DNA of 9,288 nt from Deltaproteobacteria bacterium (GCA_009668925.1 SBEK01000154.1:1-9288); one strand, 5' to 3'. Shown: positions 1 through 7,346, counted from the stretch's first letter. Numbers and translations are program-made. The notes: generated from the letters alone by a model not told the origin.

Positions 1-176
1 CATTTATTTTGCGACAATAATTGATGTCCTCCATATGGTCCATTCCCGGACGACTTGGGACAAGGCGGACTGTCCGATCCAACTTTTGACAATCCGCAAA
101 CAGGGCATTCAAAAGACCTCTGCCGTAAAGAAGTGCAAATTTCGCATGCCCCGCGGAAGCACCACCCGATGATCAT
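1..176 (-). CDS. possible partial zinc-ribbon-like ORF running off the left edge
   Basis: This minus-strand frame opens at an ATG at 176-174 and runs 58 codons to the window edge without a stop. The last complete codon is at 5-3. The only sign of coding is its cysteine pattern: CEIC at residues 11-14 and CPVC at 24-27, giving C-x2-C-x9-C-x2-C, followed by another Cys at 39 in a Pro-rich stretch. That spacing fits a generic zinc ribbon. I see no ribosome binding site before the ATG, and the preceding in-frame stop is only 13 codons upstream. It may be the start of a small metal-binding protein, a decayed gene fragment, or chance. No family is assigned. Confidence 0.22.
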   Translation of the reverse strand, partial: MIIGWCFRGACEICTSLRQRSFECPVCGLSKVGSDSPPCPKSSGNGPYGGHQLLSQNK

Positions 177-215
177 CGACCTTGACGCCCGGGTCCGGGG
201 CAATTCGAACCATGG

Positions 216-341
216 TTAAATGGCGGCTTTTTTAAACGACATTTGCGGAACATGAAGCAGCGGACATCCACAGCCATGCATGGGCCTTCCGCAATCACAA
301 TCATTGGTGTCGCAATCGGAGAAACTGGCAATTCCGAGCAC
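216..341 (-). CDS. possible short cysteine-rich ORF, 41 aa, doubtful
   Basis: This frame reads from a GTG at 341-339 to a TAA at 218-216, in the same phase as the partial frame at 176-1. The product has cysteines at residues 10, 15, 17, 24 and 26 (C-x4-C-x-C-x6-C-x-C), with glycines and histidines between them. No good Shine-Dalgarno sequence precedes the GTG. An overlapping frame at 346-173 (ATG start, 57 aa) also contains cysteines, so neither is convincing. Together with the next frame it could be one disabled cysteine-rich gene split by a stop. I do not recognise it. Confidence 0.15.
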   Translation of the reverse strand: MLGIASFSDCDTNDCDCGRPMHGCGCPLLHVPQMSFKKAAI

Positions 342-405
342 GGCATACCGCCATTACTGAAAGTCGCCTGCTCCGGAAGGAAGATATAAATTACCGTTTC
401 TTGCG

Positions 406-1563
406 TTAGGAACAGAGCATCAGTATTTCGCGCGCCATGTCCGGCGTGACATCCCCGTTTTCACCCATATGGGTCAGGCCGTGAGCCCGGAGCAGTTCCA
501 TGACCTGTTCGATATCGACTTTGTCCAGGCCGTAACCGCGGAAAGAAGTCGGCAAGCCCATGCTTTCGAAAAATGCGCGTGTTCTGCCGATGGCTTCTTC
601 CAGACGCGATGATTCAGTCCCTGAGGCGATTCCCCAGACACGCTCGCTGTACTGCAATAATTTTTGCCTTTTCCCCTGAAGACGAACCTTAAGCATGGCC
701 GGGACCAGGACCGCCAGCGTCTGGGCGTGATCCAACCCGTATAGAACCGTCAGCTCATATCCCAGTCGATGCGCCGACCAGTCCTGGGGAACCCCCGCAC
801 CGATGAGACCGTTCAGCCCCAGCGTTGCCGCCCACATCAGGTTGGCCCGGACGTCGTAATTTTCCGGTTCACGAAGCGCCCTGGGTCCGTCCTCGATCAA
901 GACGGCCAGCAGACCTTCAGCCAGTCGATCCTGCACGCGGCCCTCCACCGGATACGTCATATACTGCTCCAGGACATGAACAAATGTATCGACCACCCCA
1001 TTGCCGATTTGACCGGCCGGCAGCGTATAGGTCTTCGTCGGATCCAGCACGGCAAACCTCGGGTATAAAAACGGATTCATAATGCCGCGTTTTAGCATGG
1101 CGCTCCGGCGCGTAATAATCGCGCGGCTGTTCATCTCCGAACCGCTGGCCGGGAGCGTCGCCACGGCACCGACGGGCAAAGACCCTGTAATGGCGCTGCC
1201 GGCGTTTTCGAGCAATAGAAAGGGGGCTCCCGCAAACGGAGCCGCGGCAGCCATGAACTTGGTGCCGTCGATGACGGAGCCGCCGCCAATCGCCAGCAGG
1301 AAATCAATCCGCTTCTCGCGAACCAGGGATATCCCTTTGAGGAGCATTTCGTATTCGGGGTTCGGCCCGATGCCTCCGAACTCGATGAGATCATATCCCG
1401 TGAGGGCTGCTTTCACCTCATCCAACACGCCATACTTCCTGGCGCTCGTCGACCCATACGTCACCATCACTCTGGCCGTCCGGGGAATTTCACCGGGGAT
1501 GAGCCCCAGAGTGTTTTTCCCGAAGATGACTTTGGTCGGATTCTGAAATGTAAAATTGAGCAT
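406..1563 (-). CDS. yqhD: iron-containing alcohol dehydrogenase, YqhD/BdhA type
   Basis: This is a 385-residue group III alcohol dehydrogenase, matching the usual YqhD length of about 387. The family reduces aldehydes to alcohols with NADPH in the cytoplasm, which detoxifies short aldehydes or disposes of reductant in fermenters. The N-terminal Rossmann-like half (about 1-185) has the nucleotide-binding GGGSVIDGTKF at 93-103 and a PASGSEMN stretch at 138-145. The helical C-terminal half carries the four expected metal ligands: D192, H196, H265 and H279. The start is firm, with AGGAGG at 1574-1569 and 5 nt spacing. The gene stands alone and diverges from glyQ. A promoter with an adjacent direct repeat lies upstream at 1620-1649. 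Family assignment is secure. The physiological substrate and the exact symbol (yqhD versus bdhA/bdhB) are inferred. Confidence 0.9.
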   Translation of the reverse strand: MLNFTFQNPTKVIFGKNTLGLIPGEIPRTARVMVTYGSTSARKYGVLDEVKAALTGYDLIEFGGIGPNPEYEMLLKGISLVREKRIDFLLAIGGGSVIDGTKFMAAAAPFAGAPFLLLENAGSAITGSLPVGAVATLPASGSEMNSRAIITRRSAMLKRGIMNPFLYPRFAVLDPTKTYTLPAGQIGNGVVDTFVHVLEQYMTYPVEGRVQDRLAEGLLAVLIEDGPRALREPENYDVRANLMWAATLGLNGLIGAGVPQDWSAHRLGYELTVLYGLDHAQTLAVLVPAMLKVRLQGKRQKLLQYSERVWGIASGTESSRLEEAIGRTRAFFESMGLPTSFRGYGLDKVDIEQVMELLRAHGLTHMGENGDVTPDMAREILMLCS

Positions 1564-1568
1564 ACCTG

Positions 1569-1574
1569 CCTCCT
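1569..1574 (-). promoter_or_regulatory. ribosome binding site of the alcohol dehydrogenase
   Basis: A perfect AGGAGG on the minus strand lies 5 nt before the ATG at 1563-1561 and fixes that start. Confidence 0.85.
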
Positions 1575-1604
1575 GAATAATTTGAGAATTTATGAAGAGA
1601 AGGC

Positions 1605-1625
1605 GTCATTCTTCCGGTCATTCTT
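1605..1625. repeat. 9-bp direct repeat at the alcohol dehydrogenase promoter
   Basis: GTCATTCTT occurs at 1605-1613 and again at 1617-1625, a 12-bp period. On the coding strand it reads AAGAATGAC-CGG-AAGAATGAC. The upstream copy overlaps the -10 element and the other lies near the expected transcription start. This layout suits an operator for a repressor, but no known regulator's site is recognised. Confidence 0.4.
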
Positions 1626-1649
1626 AAGAAAACAGTCCCTTCCTGTCAA
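1620..1649 (-). promoter_or_regulatory. probable sigma70 promoter of the alcohol dehydrogenase
   Basis: On the minus strand a perfect -35 TTGACA (1649-1644) is followed 17-18 nt later by a -10 like TAAGAA (1626-1621) or AAGAAT (1625-1620). Transcription would begin about 50 nt before the start codon. The -10 overlaps the palindrome TTCTTAAGAA (1621-1630) and one copy of a 9-bp direct repeat, so a regulator could bind here. The -35 is convincing; the -10 is only partly consensus. Confidence 0.5.
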
Positions 1650-1800
1650 TGAAAAACACGATCGCCCCGCCCGGCGCCCCGGACCGCTTCGGGCCTTTGG
1701 CCCTTTAATATTGACCCCATCACCCTTTCATGGTAGTTAGCGCCTGTAAATTTGAAGACATGGATTCGCATGCCGTCCGTGCTTTTCACCGGTATACATG

Positions 1801-1807
1801 AAGGAGG
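1801..1807 (+). promoter_or_regulatory. ribosome binding site that sets the glyQ start at GTG 1813
   Basis: AAGGAGG lies 5 nt before GTG 1813, a perfect match to the anti-Shine-Dalgarno. It sits directly after the alternative ATG at 1798-1800, which has no comparable site of its own. This is strong evidence for the shorter protein. Confidence 0.85.
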
Positions 1808-1812
1808 ATAAC

Positions 1813-2685
1813 GTGACATTTCAGGAATTAATATTTGCGCTCGAACAATACTGGCACTCTCAGGGCTGCGTCATCCAGCAACCTTATGATATGGAAGTCG
1901 GCGCAGGAACATTTCATCCCGCAACCTGCCTGCGCGCACTGGGACCGGAACCATGGAATGTAGCCTACGTGCAGCCTTCGCGGCGGCCGACGGACGGCCG
2001 TTACGGAGAGAATCCCAACCGTCTTCAGCACTATTACCAGTATCAGGTGATCATGAAGCCGTCTCCGATGAACATCCAGGAACTGTATCTCAACTCGCTT
2101 AAAAGCTTCGGCATCGATCCGCTGGAACACGATATCCGTTTTGTAGAAGACGACTGGGAATCTCCGACGCTGGGCGCCTGGGGACTGGGCTGGGAAGTAT
2201 GGCTCGACGGCATGGAAATCTCGCAATTCACTTATTTTCAGCAAGTGGGCGGGTTCGATCTGCACCCGGTGTGCGCCGAGCTGACTTACGGAACGGAGCG
2301 CATCGCCATGTACATTCAGGGCATCAACAACGTTTATGATTTGCAGTGGACCGACAAGATCAAGTACGGCGATGTTCATCACAAAGGCGAAGTGGAATTT
2401 TCCACGTACAACTTTGAAGTAGCGGACATTCCGATGCTGCGCAGGCTCTTTGACACCTACGAAGAAGAAGCCCTGCGTATTGCCGAGAAAAATCTGGCGC
2501 TCCCGGCTTATGATTACTGCCTGAAATGCTCCCATACCTTTAACCTGCTCAATGCCCGCGGCGCCATCAGCGTAGCCGAGCGCACAAGCTACATCGGCCG
2601 GGTCAGAAACCTGGCGCGGCTCTCCGCCGAACTTTACCTCAAGCAGCGTGAAGAACTGGGATTCCCTCTTTTAAAGAACAATTAG
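1813..2685 (+). CDS. glyQ: glycyl-tRNA synthetase alpha subunit
   Basis: GlyQ is the catalytic subunit of bacterial alpha2beta2 glycyl-tRNA synthetase, which charges tRNA-Gly in the cytoplasm. It makes the glycyl-adenylate and needs GlyS for tRNA binding. Hallmarks follow in family order: [33 protein letters not shown], the [19 protein letters not shown] block, the Gln-rich [23 protein letters not shown], and a C-terminal helical part with [16 protein letters not shown]. An ATG at 1798 would add five residues, but an AAGGAGG at 1801-1807 lies inside that extension, 5 nt before the in-frame GTG at 1813. I therefore choose GTG, giving 290 residues, close to the usual GlyQ length. The glyS start follows the stop after 16 nt, so the two genes form an operon. 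No T-box or other leader control was seen. Confidence 0.97.
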   Translation: MTFQELIFALEQYWHSQGCVIQQPYDMEVGAGTFHPATCLRALGPEPWNVAYVQPSRRPTDGRYGENPNRLQHYYQYQVIMKPSPMNIQELYLNSLKSFGIDPLEHDIRFVEDDWESPTLGAWGLGWEVWLDGMEISQFTYFQQVGGFDLHPVCAELTYGTERIAMYIQGINNVYDLQWTDKIKYGDVHHKGEVEFSTYNFEVADIPMLRRLFDTYEEEALRIAEKNLALPAYDYCLKCSHTFNLLNARGAISVAERTSYIGRVRNLARLSAELYLKQREELGFPLLKNN

Positions 2686-2701
2686 ATGATCTGGAGATAC
2701 G

Positions 2702-4774
2702 ATGAGTAACGAACTGCTTTTTGAAATCGGCACCGAAGAAATTCCCGCTGCTTTTTTGTCCAAAGCCGTAGTGGATATGGAAGAAATCATCCGCAAATCA
2801 TTGACCGAAAAACGGATCAGCTTTACCGGAATCCAATGTCTGGCAACGCCGCGGCGTCTGGTCCTGTACATTGCAGATGTTTCTCCCAAACAGGACGACC
2901 AGACGATCGAAAAGATGGGACCTGCCAAAAAAGCCGCTTTCGATGAAAACGGACAGCCGACGAAAGCCGCCCTGGGGTTTGCGCGGGGTCAGGGAATGGA
3001 AGTCTCTCAACTGGAAACGATCGTTACGGAGAAAGGCGAATACCTGGGCGCCCGCAAGACCATCGCCGGACAGCCGACGACGGACCTTCTGCCCGAAATC
3101 CTGACGGGGTTTCTTTTGGCGATCCCTTTCCGGAAATCCATGCGCTGGGGAGACTACGACCTGCGTTTCGCCCGTCCGGTGCATTGGGTCCTGGCCCTCT
3201 ATGCCGGTCAAATCGTTCCTCTGAAGATTGAAAACATCGATAGCGGCAACCTGTCCCGCGGACATCGCTTCATGAGTCCGGCGTCGTTTGCCGTTTCAGG
3301 ATTTGAAGATTATCTTTCCCAAACGGGAAAAAACTTCGTCATTGCCGATCCTGCGGAAAGAAGGAAAATCATCCTGGAAGAAGCCCAGAAGGCGGCGGCT
3401 GAAGTTGGCGGCAAACTTTTTTACACGGACGATCTCCTGGAAACCGTCAGCTTCATCGTTGAATATCCGGTGATCGTTCGCGGCGGCTTCGATGAAGCTT
3501 ATTTAAAGATCCCCAAGGAAGTCCTCACGACCACGATGATCTCCCACCAGAAATACTTCCCGATCGTTAGTCCCGAAGGAAACCTGCTGCCCTATTTCAT
3601 AGCGGTCAGCAACACCCGCGCCCGCAACCTGGACGTGGTGGCCAAAGGCAACGAACGCGTGCTTCGGGCCCGCCTGGCCGATGCGTCGTTCTTTTTTGAA
3701 GAGGATAAGAAAGTTCCGCTCGAAGACCGGGTCGAATCACTGAAGAAAGTCGTCTTTCATACGCTCTTGGGAACATCGCACAAAAAAGTAATGCGTTTCC
3801 GCAAATTGGCGGTCAAGATCGCCGCCAAGGTGAAACCGTCCGTTAAGAAGAATGTCGACCGCGCGGCGCTTCTGGCCAAGGCCGATCTGGAATCGCTCAT
3901 GGTCGGCGAGTTCTCGGAGCTCCAGGGCATTATGGGCCGTGAATATGCGCTGCTCGCGGGCGAGAAGCCCGAAATCGCCAACGCCATTTATGAACATTAT
4001 TTGCCGATTGTCGCCGGCGGCGACCTGCCTCAATCGGATGAAGGCGCTATTGTCGGTATTGCCGACAAAATGGACACGATCGTCGGCTTCTTTGCCGCGG
4101 GAATGCCGCCGACCGGGACGGCCGATCCTTATGCCCTGAGGCGCCAGGCGCTGGGCATCATCAACATCATTTTATCGCGGCGCTATGCGCTCAGCTTGAA
4201 TTTCTTAATCGATGAATGCCTGGCCGCGCTCAAAGATGTTCTGAAAAAGCCGGCCGAGAATGTTAAGAAAGATGTCCTCGAATTTTTCAAGGGTCGTCTG
4301 CAAAATCAACTGATCGCCCAAGGGTATGCTTACGACACAGTGGATGCGGTTTTGTCAACGGATATTGATGACCTGGTCTCGGTCATCGAGAAGATCCAGG
4401 CTCTCCAGGCTTTCCGGCAGAATCCGGAATTTGAACCGATTTCAGTCGCTTTCAAACGGGTGGATAATATTTTGAAAGATTTCCGCGAAGGACAGGTGGA
4501 TGTCAACCTGCTGTCGCATGATGCGGAAATCAAACTTTTCTCGTCACTGGAAAATATCAAACTGCGCGTCGAAAAAGGCATCACCGAGAAAGATTTCCCT
4601 ACCGCCCTGAATAAACTCGCCGGCCTGCGTCCGCCCGTAGATGCCTTTTTCGACAATGTCATGGTCATGGACAAAGACGAAAAGATCCGTGATAACCGCC
4701 TGTCTCTTTTATCCGAAATATCGGCGTTGTTCCATAAAATCGCCGATTTTTCAAAGATTGTGACCGCCGGCTGA
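2702..4774 (+). CDS. glyS: glycyl-tRNA synthetase beta subunit
   Basis: GlyS is the tRNA-recognising subunit of the alpha2beta2 glycyl-tRNA synthetase. At 690 residues it is the normal length for the family. The N-terminus LLFEIGTEEIPA (residues 4-15) and the following TPRRL are typical of GlyS, as are SMRWGDYDLRFARPVHW, TTTMISHQKYFP and the ARLADASFFFEED block. The HD-related middle part contains LLAKADLESLMVGEFSELQG and a GTADPYALRRQALGI block. The last 110 or so residues correspond to the DALR-type anticodon-binding domain. The start is supported by GGAG at 2693-2696, 5 nt upstream. It is cotranscribed with glyQ. A hairpin overlapping the stop codon probably ends the transcript. I see no frameshift or missing block. 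Confidence 0.97.
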   Translation: MSNELLFEIGTEEIPAAFLSKAVVDMEEIIRKSLTEKRISFTGIQCLATPRRLVLYIADVSPKQDDQTIEKMGPAKKAAFDENGQPTKAALGFARGQGMEVSQLETIVTEKGEYLGARKTIAGQPTTDLLPEILTGFLLAIPFRKSMRWGDYDLRFARPVHWVLALYAGQIVPLKIENIDSGNLSRGHRFMSPASFAVSGFEDYLSQTGKNFVIADPAERRKIILEEAQKAAAEVGGKLFYTDDLLETVSFIVEYPVIVRGGFDEAYLKIPKEVLTTTMISHQKYFPIVSPEGNLLPYFIAVSNTRARNLDVVAKGNERVLRARLADASFFFEEDKKVPLEDRVESLKKVVFHTLLGTSHKKVMRFRKLAVKIAAKVKPSVKKNVDRAALLAKADLESLMVGEFSELQGIMGREYALLAGEKPEIANAIYEHYLPIVAGGDLPQSDEGAIVGIADKMDTIVGFFAAGMPPTGTADPYALRRQALGIINIILSRRYALSLNFLIDECLAALKDVLKKPAENVKKDVLEFFKGRLQNQLIAQGYAYDTVDAVLSTDIDDLVSVIEKIQALQAFRQNPEFEPISVAFKRVDNILKDFREGQVDVNLLSHDAEIKLFSSLENIKLRVEKGITEKDFPTALNKLAGLRPPVDAFFDNVMVMDKDEKIRDNRLSLLSEISALFHKIADFSKIVTAG

Positions 4775-4786
4775 CGCCGGGGTTTT
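4763..4786 (+). terminator. terminator-like hairpin straddling the glyS stop codon
   Basis: CCGGC (4767-4771), loop TGAC, and GCCGG (4776-4780) form a stem. It extends through a one-base bulge at 4766 by ACC (4763-4765) pairing with GGT (4781-4783). A short T run (4783-4786) follows. The loop contains the TGA stop codon of glyS at 4772-4774. The U tract is short, so termination may be partial. The hairpin fits glyS and the following gene being separate transcription units. Confidence 0.45.
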
Positions 4787-4792
4787 CAGGTC

Positions 4793-4829
4793 GATACCGT
4801 AAATGTTTTATGCACATAACGCCGGTATC
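4793..4829. repeat. GATACCG inverted repeat upstream of the PilB-like gene
   Basis: GATACCG (4793-4799) and its complement CGGTATC (4823-4829) flank 23 nt. That interval contains a smaller hairpin, TTATG-CA-CATAA (4808-4819). No T tract follows, so this is not a simple terminator. A third copy, GATACCG at 4863-4869, overlaps the -10 element of the next promoter. The inner CGGTATC and this third copy therefore also form an inverted pair around the promoter. An operator or alternative RNA fold is possible. Confidence 0.4.
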
Positions 4830-4836
4830 TGATGGA

Positions 4837-4865
4837 TTGACATTCCCCTCGGCGCTTGCTAAGAT
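4837..4865 (+). promoter_or_regulatory. sigma70 promoter of the GAF-PilB ATPase gene
   Basis: A perfect -35 TTGACA (4837-4842), a 17-nt spacer and a -10 TAAGAT (4860-4865) with a TGn extension (TGC at 4857-4859) make a near-ideal promoter. The predicted transcription start is near 4872. This leaves about 40 nt of leader before ATG 4911 and virtually none before the alternative TTG at 4875, which supports ATG 4911 as the true start. Confidence 0.75.
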
Positions 4866-4910
4866 ACCGCAACATTGCGCTATGCCGAGAAGACGGAGAA
4901 AGTTGCCACG

Positions 4911-7208
4911 ATGAGCTTTCAGTTCAAGTCTGATCCCTTAAACAACATAGATGAAAAACTGCGGATACGGAAGAATCTGCAGGATATCACCAATCGCATC
5001 CATGCGGCGCAGAATATTCCGCAAATCCTGGTTGACCTGAAAGACGGCTTTTTGAATTTATTTCAATCCGATTCAATCACCATCTATGTCGTCGACAAGC
5101 TTCAGAATGAAATCTATTCGATGTTCCACGCCGGGTCGCACCTTAAGGAAATCCGCGTTCCCATCAGCAATGAAAGCATCGCCGGATACGTGGCCAATAC
5201 TTATAATATTGTCAATATCAGCGACGCCTACAACCAGGCGGAGCTGAAAGCCATCGATTTTGAGCTCACGTTCGATTCCAGCTGGGATAAAAAATCCGGA
5301 TTCAGGTCCCGACAGATTCTTTGCGCTCCGATCTTTTACGAAGATCAGATCATGGGCGTGATCCAGATTCTCAACAGGAAGAAAGGCGACAATAAATTCA
5401 GCGAAGATGAAGTCGGACTGGCGATGGAAATTGCCGAAGTGCTGGGTGTCGCTTTTTACAATCAGCAGCGCTTCTCACGGCGGCGCAAGACGCGCTTCGA
5501 TTTCCTGATCACGCGCGGGCTGGTCAAAGATGAGGAGATGGATGCCGCCTGGGAAGAAGCGCGCGAGCAAAAAGAATCCATGGAAAAGTACCTGATGCGC
5601 AAATACAGGATTTCCAAGGACGACATCGGCCACTCCTTCGAAGAATTTTACCGTTGCCGGTTTGTCGATTATAATGAAAAAGCCGTGATTCCGGGCGATC
5701 TCATCCGGAATTTGAAACGGGATTATCTCTCCCGCGAGCTGTGGGTTCCGCTGGAAACGATTGACGGCTACATTCACGTGCTGGTCGACGATCCCAACAA
5801 CATCCTGAAGCGCGACGCCATTGAAAATCTCATGAAATCCAAAAAGGTGAAATACGACGTCGCCTTGCCCGATGATATCTTAAAATTTATTAATCTCTTT
5901 TTCCGCACCACGGACGGCGAACATTCTTTCACAGAACTTTTAGGCAAACTCGACGATGACGAAAGAAGCTTCGAAGACGAGGAAGGCTCTGAGCTGGTCA
6001 CGGAATCCGACAGTGTCATCATGCAGCTCGTCAACAAAATCATCAACGACGCCTACGCCCGCCGGGCGTCCGATATTCATGTCGAACCGAACGTCGGCAG
6101 AAAGAATGTCGAAATCCGCTTCCGCGTCGACGGCGATTGTTCCCTTTATCAGACAGTTCCCTTCAGTTACCGCGCGGCGCTGATTTCCCGGATTAAGATC
6201 ATGTCCAATCTGGATATCACCGTCAAAAGGCTTCCGCAGGACGGAAAAATTAAATTCCGCCGCAGCTCCGGCGATGAATTGGAACTGCGCGTGGCTTCTA
6301 TTCCAACACAGGGTGGCGTGGAAGACGTCGTCATGCGGCTCCTGGCTAAAGGTGAAACCATGCCGCTTGACGATATGGGCATCGAAAAACGCAATTATAA
6401 TGAGCTGGTCAAAATGATCACCAAGCCCTATGGCATGATTCTGGTCGTGGGCCCGACCGGTTCAGGCAAGACCACGACTTTGCATGCGGCGCTGCACCAC
6501 ATCAACCGGCCGGACCGCAAGATCTGGACGGCCGAAGATCCGGTGGAAATCACGCAATACGGTTTGCGCCAGGTCCAGGTCCAGCCCAAAATCGGGTTTG
6601 ATTTTGCGGCGGCTATGCGGTCATTTTTGCGCGCCGATCCGGACATCATCATGGTCGGCGAAATGCGTGACTTTGAAACCGCCAAGATCGGCGTCGAAGC
6701 ATCGCTTACGGGCCATCTGGTTCTCAGCACGCTGCATACGAACAGCGCGCCGGAAACGATCGTCCGATTACTGGACATGGGAATTGACCCTCTGAATTTC
6801 GCCGATGCGCTCCTGGGCATTCTCGCTCAGCGTCTTGTCCGGACGTTATGCAAGAACTGCAAAGAACAATACCATCCCTCCAAGGAAGAATTTGAAGAAA
6901 TTGTGGAAAGCTACGGCGCCGAGGATTTCTCAAAATTAGGCATTGCCTACAATAAAGATTTCAAATTGTTTCGTGCCAAAGGGTGCGACCTGTGCGACAA
7001 AACCGGCTATAAAGGCAGAATGGGCATACACGAACTCGTTGTGGCGTCCGACGGCATCAAACGGATGGTGCAAAAACATGAAACGGTCGAAGTCCTTCGA
7101 AACAAGGCCATGTCGGAAGGCATGACCACGCTCCTTCAGGACGGCATCATGAAGTCGCTTAAAGGCTTCACGGATTTCTTGCAAGTTCGCCGGGTCTGCA
7201 TCAAATAG
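4911..7208 (+). CDS. GAF-domain PilB/GspE-type secretion or pilus assembly ATPase
   Basis: This 765-residue protein is a hexameric motor ATPase of the type II secretion/type IV pilus family, acting at the cytoplasmic face of the inner membrane. Residues about 22-183 form a GAF sensor domain. About 190-332 resemble the GspE/MshE N-terminal domain. An acidic linker follows (344-366), then the ATPase (367-750). The ATPase has Walker A GPTGSGKTT at 514-522 (K520), Walker B DPDIIMVGEMRD at 576-587 (E584), His box GHLVLSTLHTN at 601-611 (H602, H609), and zinc-binding cysteine pairs C647/C650 and C692/C695, so it looks active and of the extending PilB/GspE class rather than PilT. The start was chosen from the promoter at 4837-4865; GGAG at 4895-4898 is a weak, somewhat distant ribosome site. 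No pilus or secretion partner lies nearby, so pilus versus secretion cannot be decided. Confidence 0.88.
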   Translation: MSFQFKSDPLNNIDEKLRIRKNLQDITNRIHAAQNIPQILVDLKDGFLNLFQSDSITIYVVDKLQNEIYSMFHAGSHLKEIRVPISNESIAGYVANTYNIVNISDAYNQAELKAIDFELTFDSSWDKKSGFRSRQILCAPIFYEDQIMGVIQILNRKKGDNKFSEDEVGLAMEIAEVLGVAFYNQQRFSRRRKTRFDFLITRGLVKDEEMDAAWEEAREQKESMEKYLMRKYRISKDDIGHSFEEFYRCRFVDYNEKAVIPGDLIRNLKRDYLSRELWVPLETIDGYIHVLVDDPNNILKRDAIENLMKSKKVKYDVALPDDILKFINLFFRTTDGEHSFTELLGKLDDDERSFEDEEGSELVTESDSVIMQLVNKIINDAYARRASDIHVEPNVGRKNVEIRFRVDGDCSLYQTVPFSYRAALISRIKIMSNLDITVKRLPQDGKIKFRRSSGDELELRVASIPTQGGVEDVVMRLLAKGETMPLDDMGIEKRNYNELVKMITKPYGMILVVGPTGSGKTTTLHAALHHINRPDRKIWTAEDPVEITQYGLRQVQVQPKIGFDFAAAMRSFLRADPDIIMVGEMRDFETAKIGVEASLTGHLVLSTLHTNSAPETIVRLLDMGIDPLNFADALLGILAQRLVRTLCKNCKEQYHPSKEEFEEIVESYGAEDFSKLGIAYNKDFKLFRAKGCDLCDKTGYKGRMGIHELVVASDGIKRMVQKHETVEVLRNKAMSEGMTTLLQDGIMKSLKGFTDFLQVRRVCIK

Positions 7209-7301
7209 GTCCGGTGCGCCGCGTTTCCCTCATAGCGATCCTTTTCCATTTTCTTCTTTTTCCATCGTTCGTTTACAGAAAAAAGCATTCCCTGCCGATA
7301 T

Positions 7302-7329
7302 AAGCCCCCGATCCGCAAGATCGGGGCTT
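7302..7329. terminator. bidirectional terminator between convergent genes
   Basis: CCCCGATC (7306-7313), loop CGCAA (7314-7318) and GATCGGGG (7319-7326) form an 8-bp GC-rich stem. Across a bulged C at 7305, AAG (7302-7304) pairs with CTT (7327-7329). The T tracts are short on both sides (CTTTCC on the plus strand, CTTATAT on the minus). Its place between the convergent PilB-like and fprA genes suggests it serves both. A pyrimidine-rich stretch at 7233-7263 precedes it. Nothing else is seen in the 138-nt gap. Confidence 0.75.
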
Positions 7330-7346
7330 TCCTGACTGCGTTGCAT

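Larger units (their letters stand above)
1..405. other. 405-base stretch without a recognisable gene
   Basis: Nothing here is confidently coding on either strand. It holds the two doubtful minus-strand cysteine-rich frames, plus an equally weak plus-strand open stretch from about 25 to 219 that has no good start. I see no clear terminator for the minus-strand alcohol dehydrogenase, whose stop codon is at 406-408. The stretch may be the 3' untranslated region plus decayed sequence, or the edge of a small gene lying mostly outside the window. Confidence 0.5.
1564..1812. other. divergent intergenic region between the alcohol dehydrogenase and glyQ
   Basis: The left part holds the dehydrogenase ribosome site, promoter and direct repeat. 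A GC-rich stretch (1665-1703) ends in a small hairpin, GGGCC-TTT-GGCCC (1691-1703). For glyQ the best -35 is TTGACC at 1711-1716, but the hexamer 17 nt later (TAGTTA, 1734-1739) is a poor -10, so its promoter remains unassigned. Confidence 0.5.

Noticed and set aside
167..178. Perfect 12-bp palindrome CGATGATCATCG
   Set aside because: A couple of such palindromes are expected by chance in a window this size, and nothing nearby makes it a likely operator.
190..215. GGTTCGAATT on the minus strand, resembling a tRNA T-loop or attachment core
   Set aside because: The flanking bases do not pair as a T-stem and no matching acceptor or anticodon arm lies upstream. It is not a tRNA, and no integrase or repeat supports an attachment site.
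1082..1546. 154-codon plus-strand frame opposite the alcohol dehydrogenase
   Set aside because: Antisense to a dehydrogenase with a full set of metal ligands; its composition is typical of a shadow frame.
1691..1703. GGGCC-TTT-GGCCC hairpin as a terminator or leader element
   Set aside because: The stem is only 5 bp and no clear T tract follows. It also lies upstream of any likely glyQ transcript.
1760..1801. 13-codon frame upstream of glyQ as a possible leader peptide
   Set aside because: It lacks a good ribosome site, glycine codons and an attenuator hairpin, so there is no support for attenuation.
1828..2535. Long open frame (235 codons) on the minus strand opposite glyQ
   Set aside because: It lies wholly within the antisense of a clearly coding glyQ, and its predicted protein has no recognisable motif. 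Antisense open frames are common in GC-rich codon patterns.
2798..3265. 155-codon minus-strand frame opposite glyS
   Set aside because: A shadow of glyS with no ribosome site or family feature.
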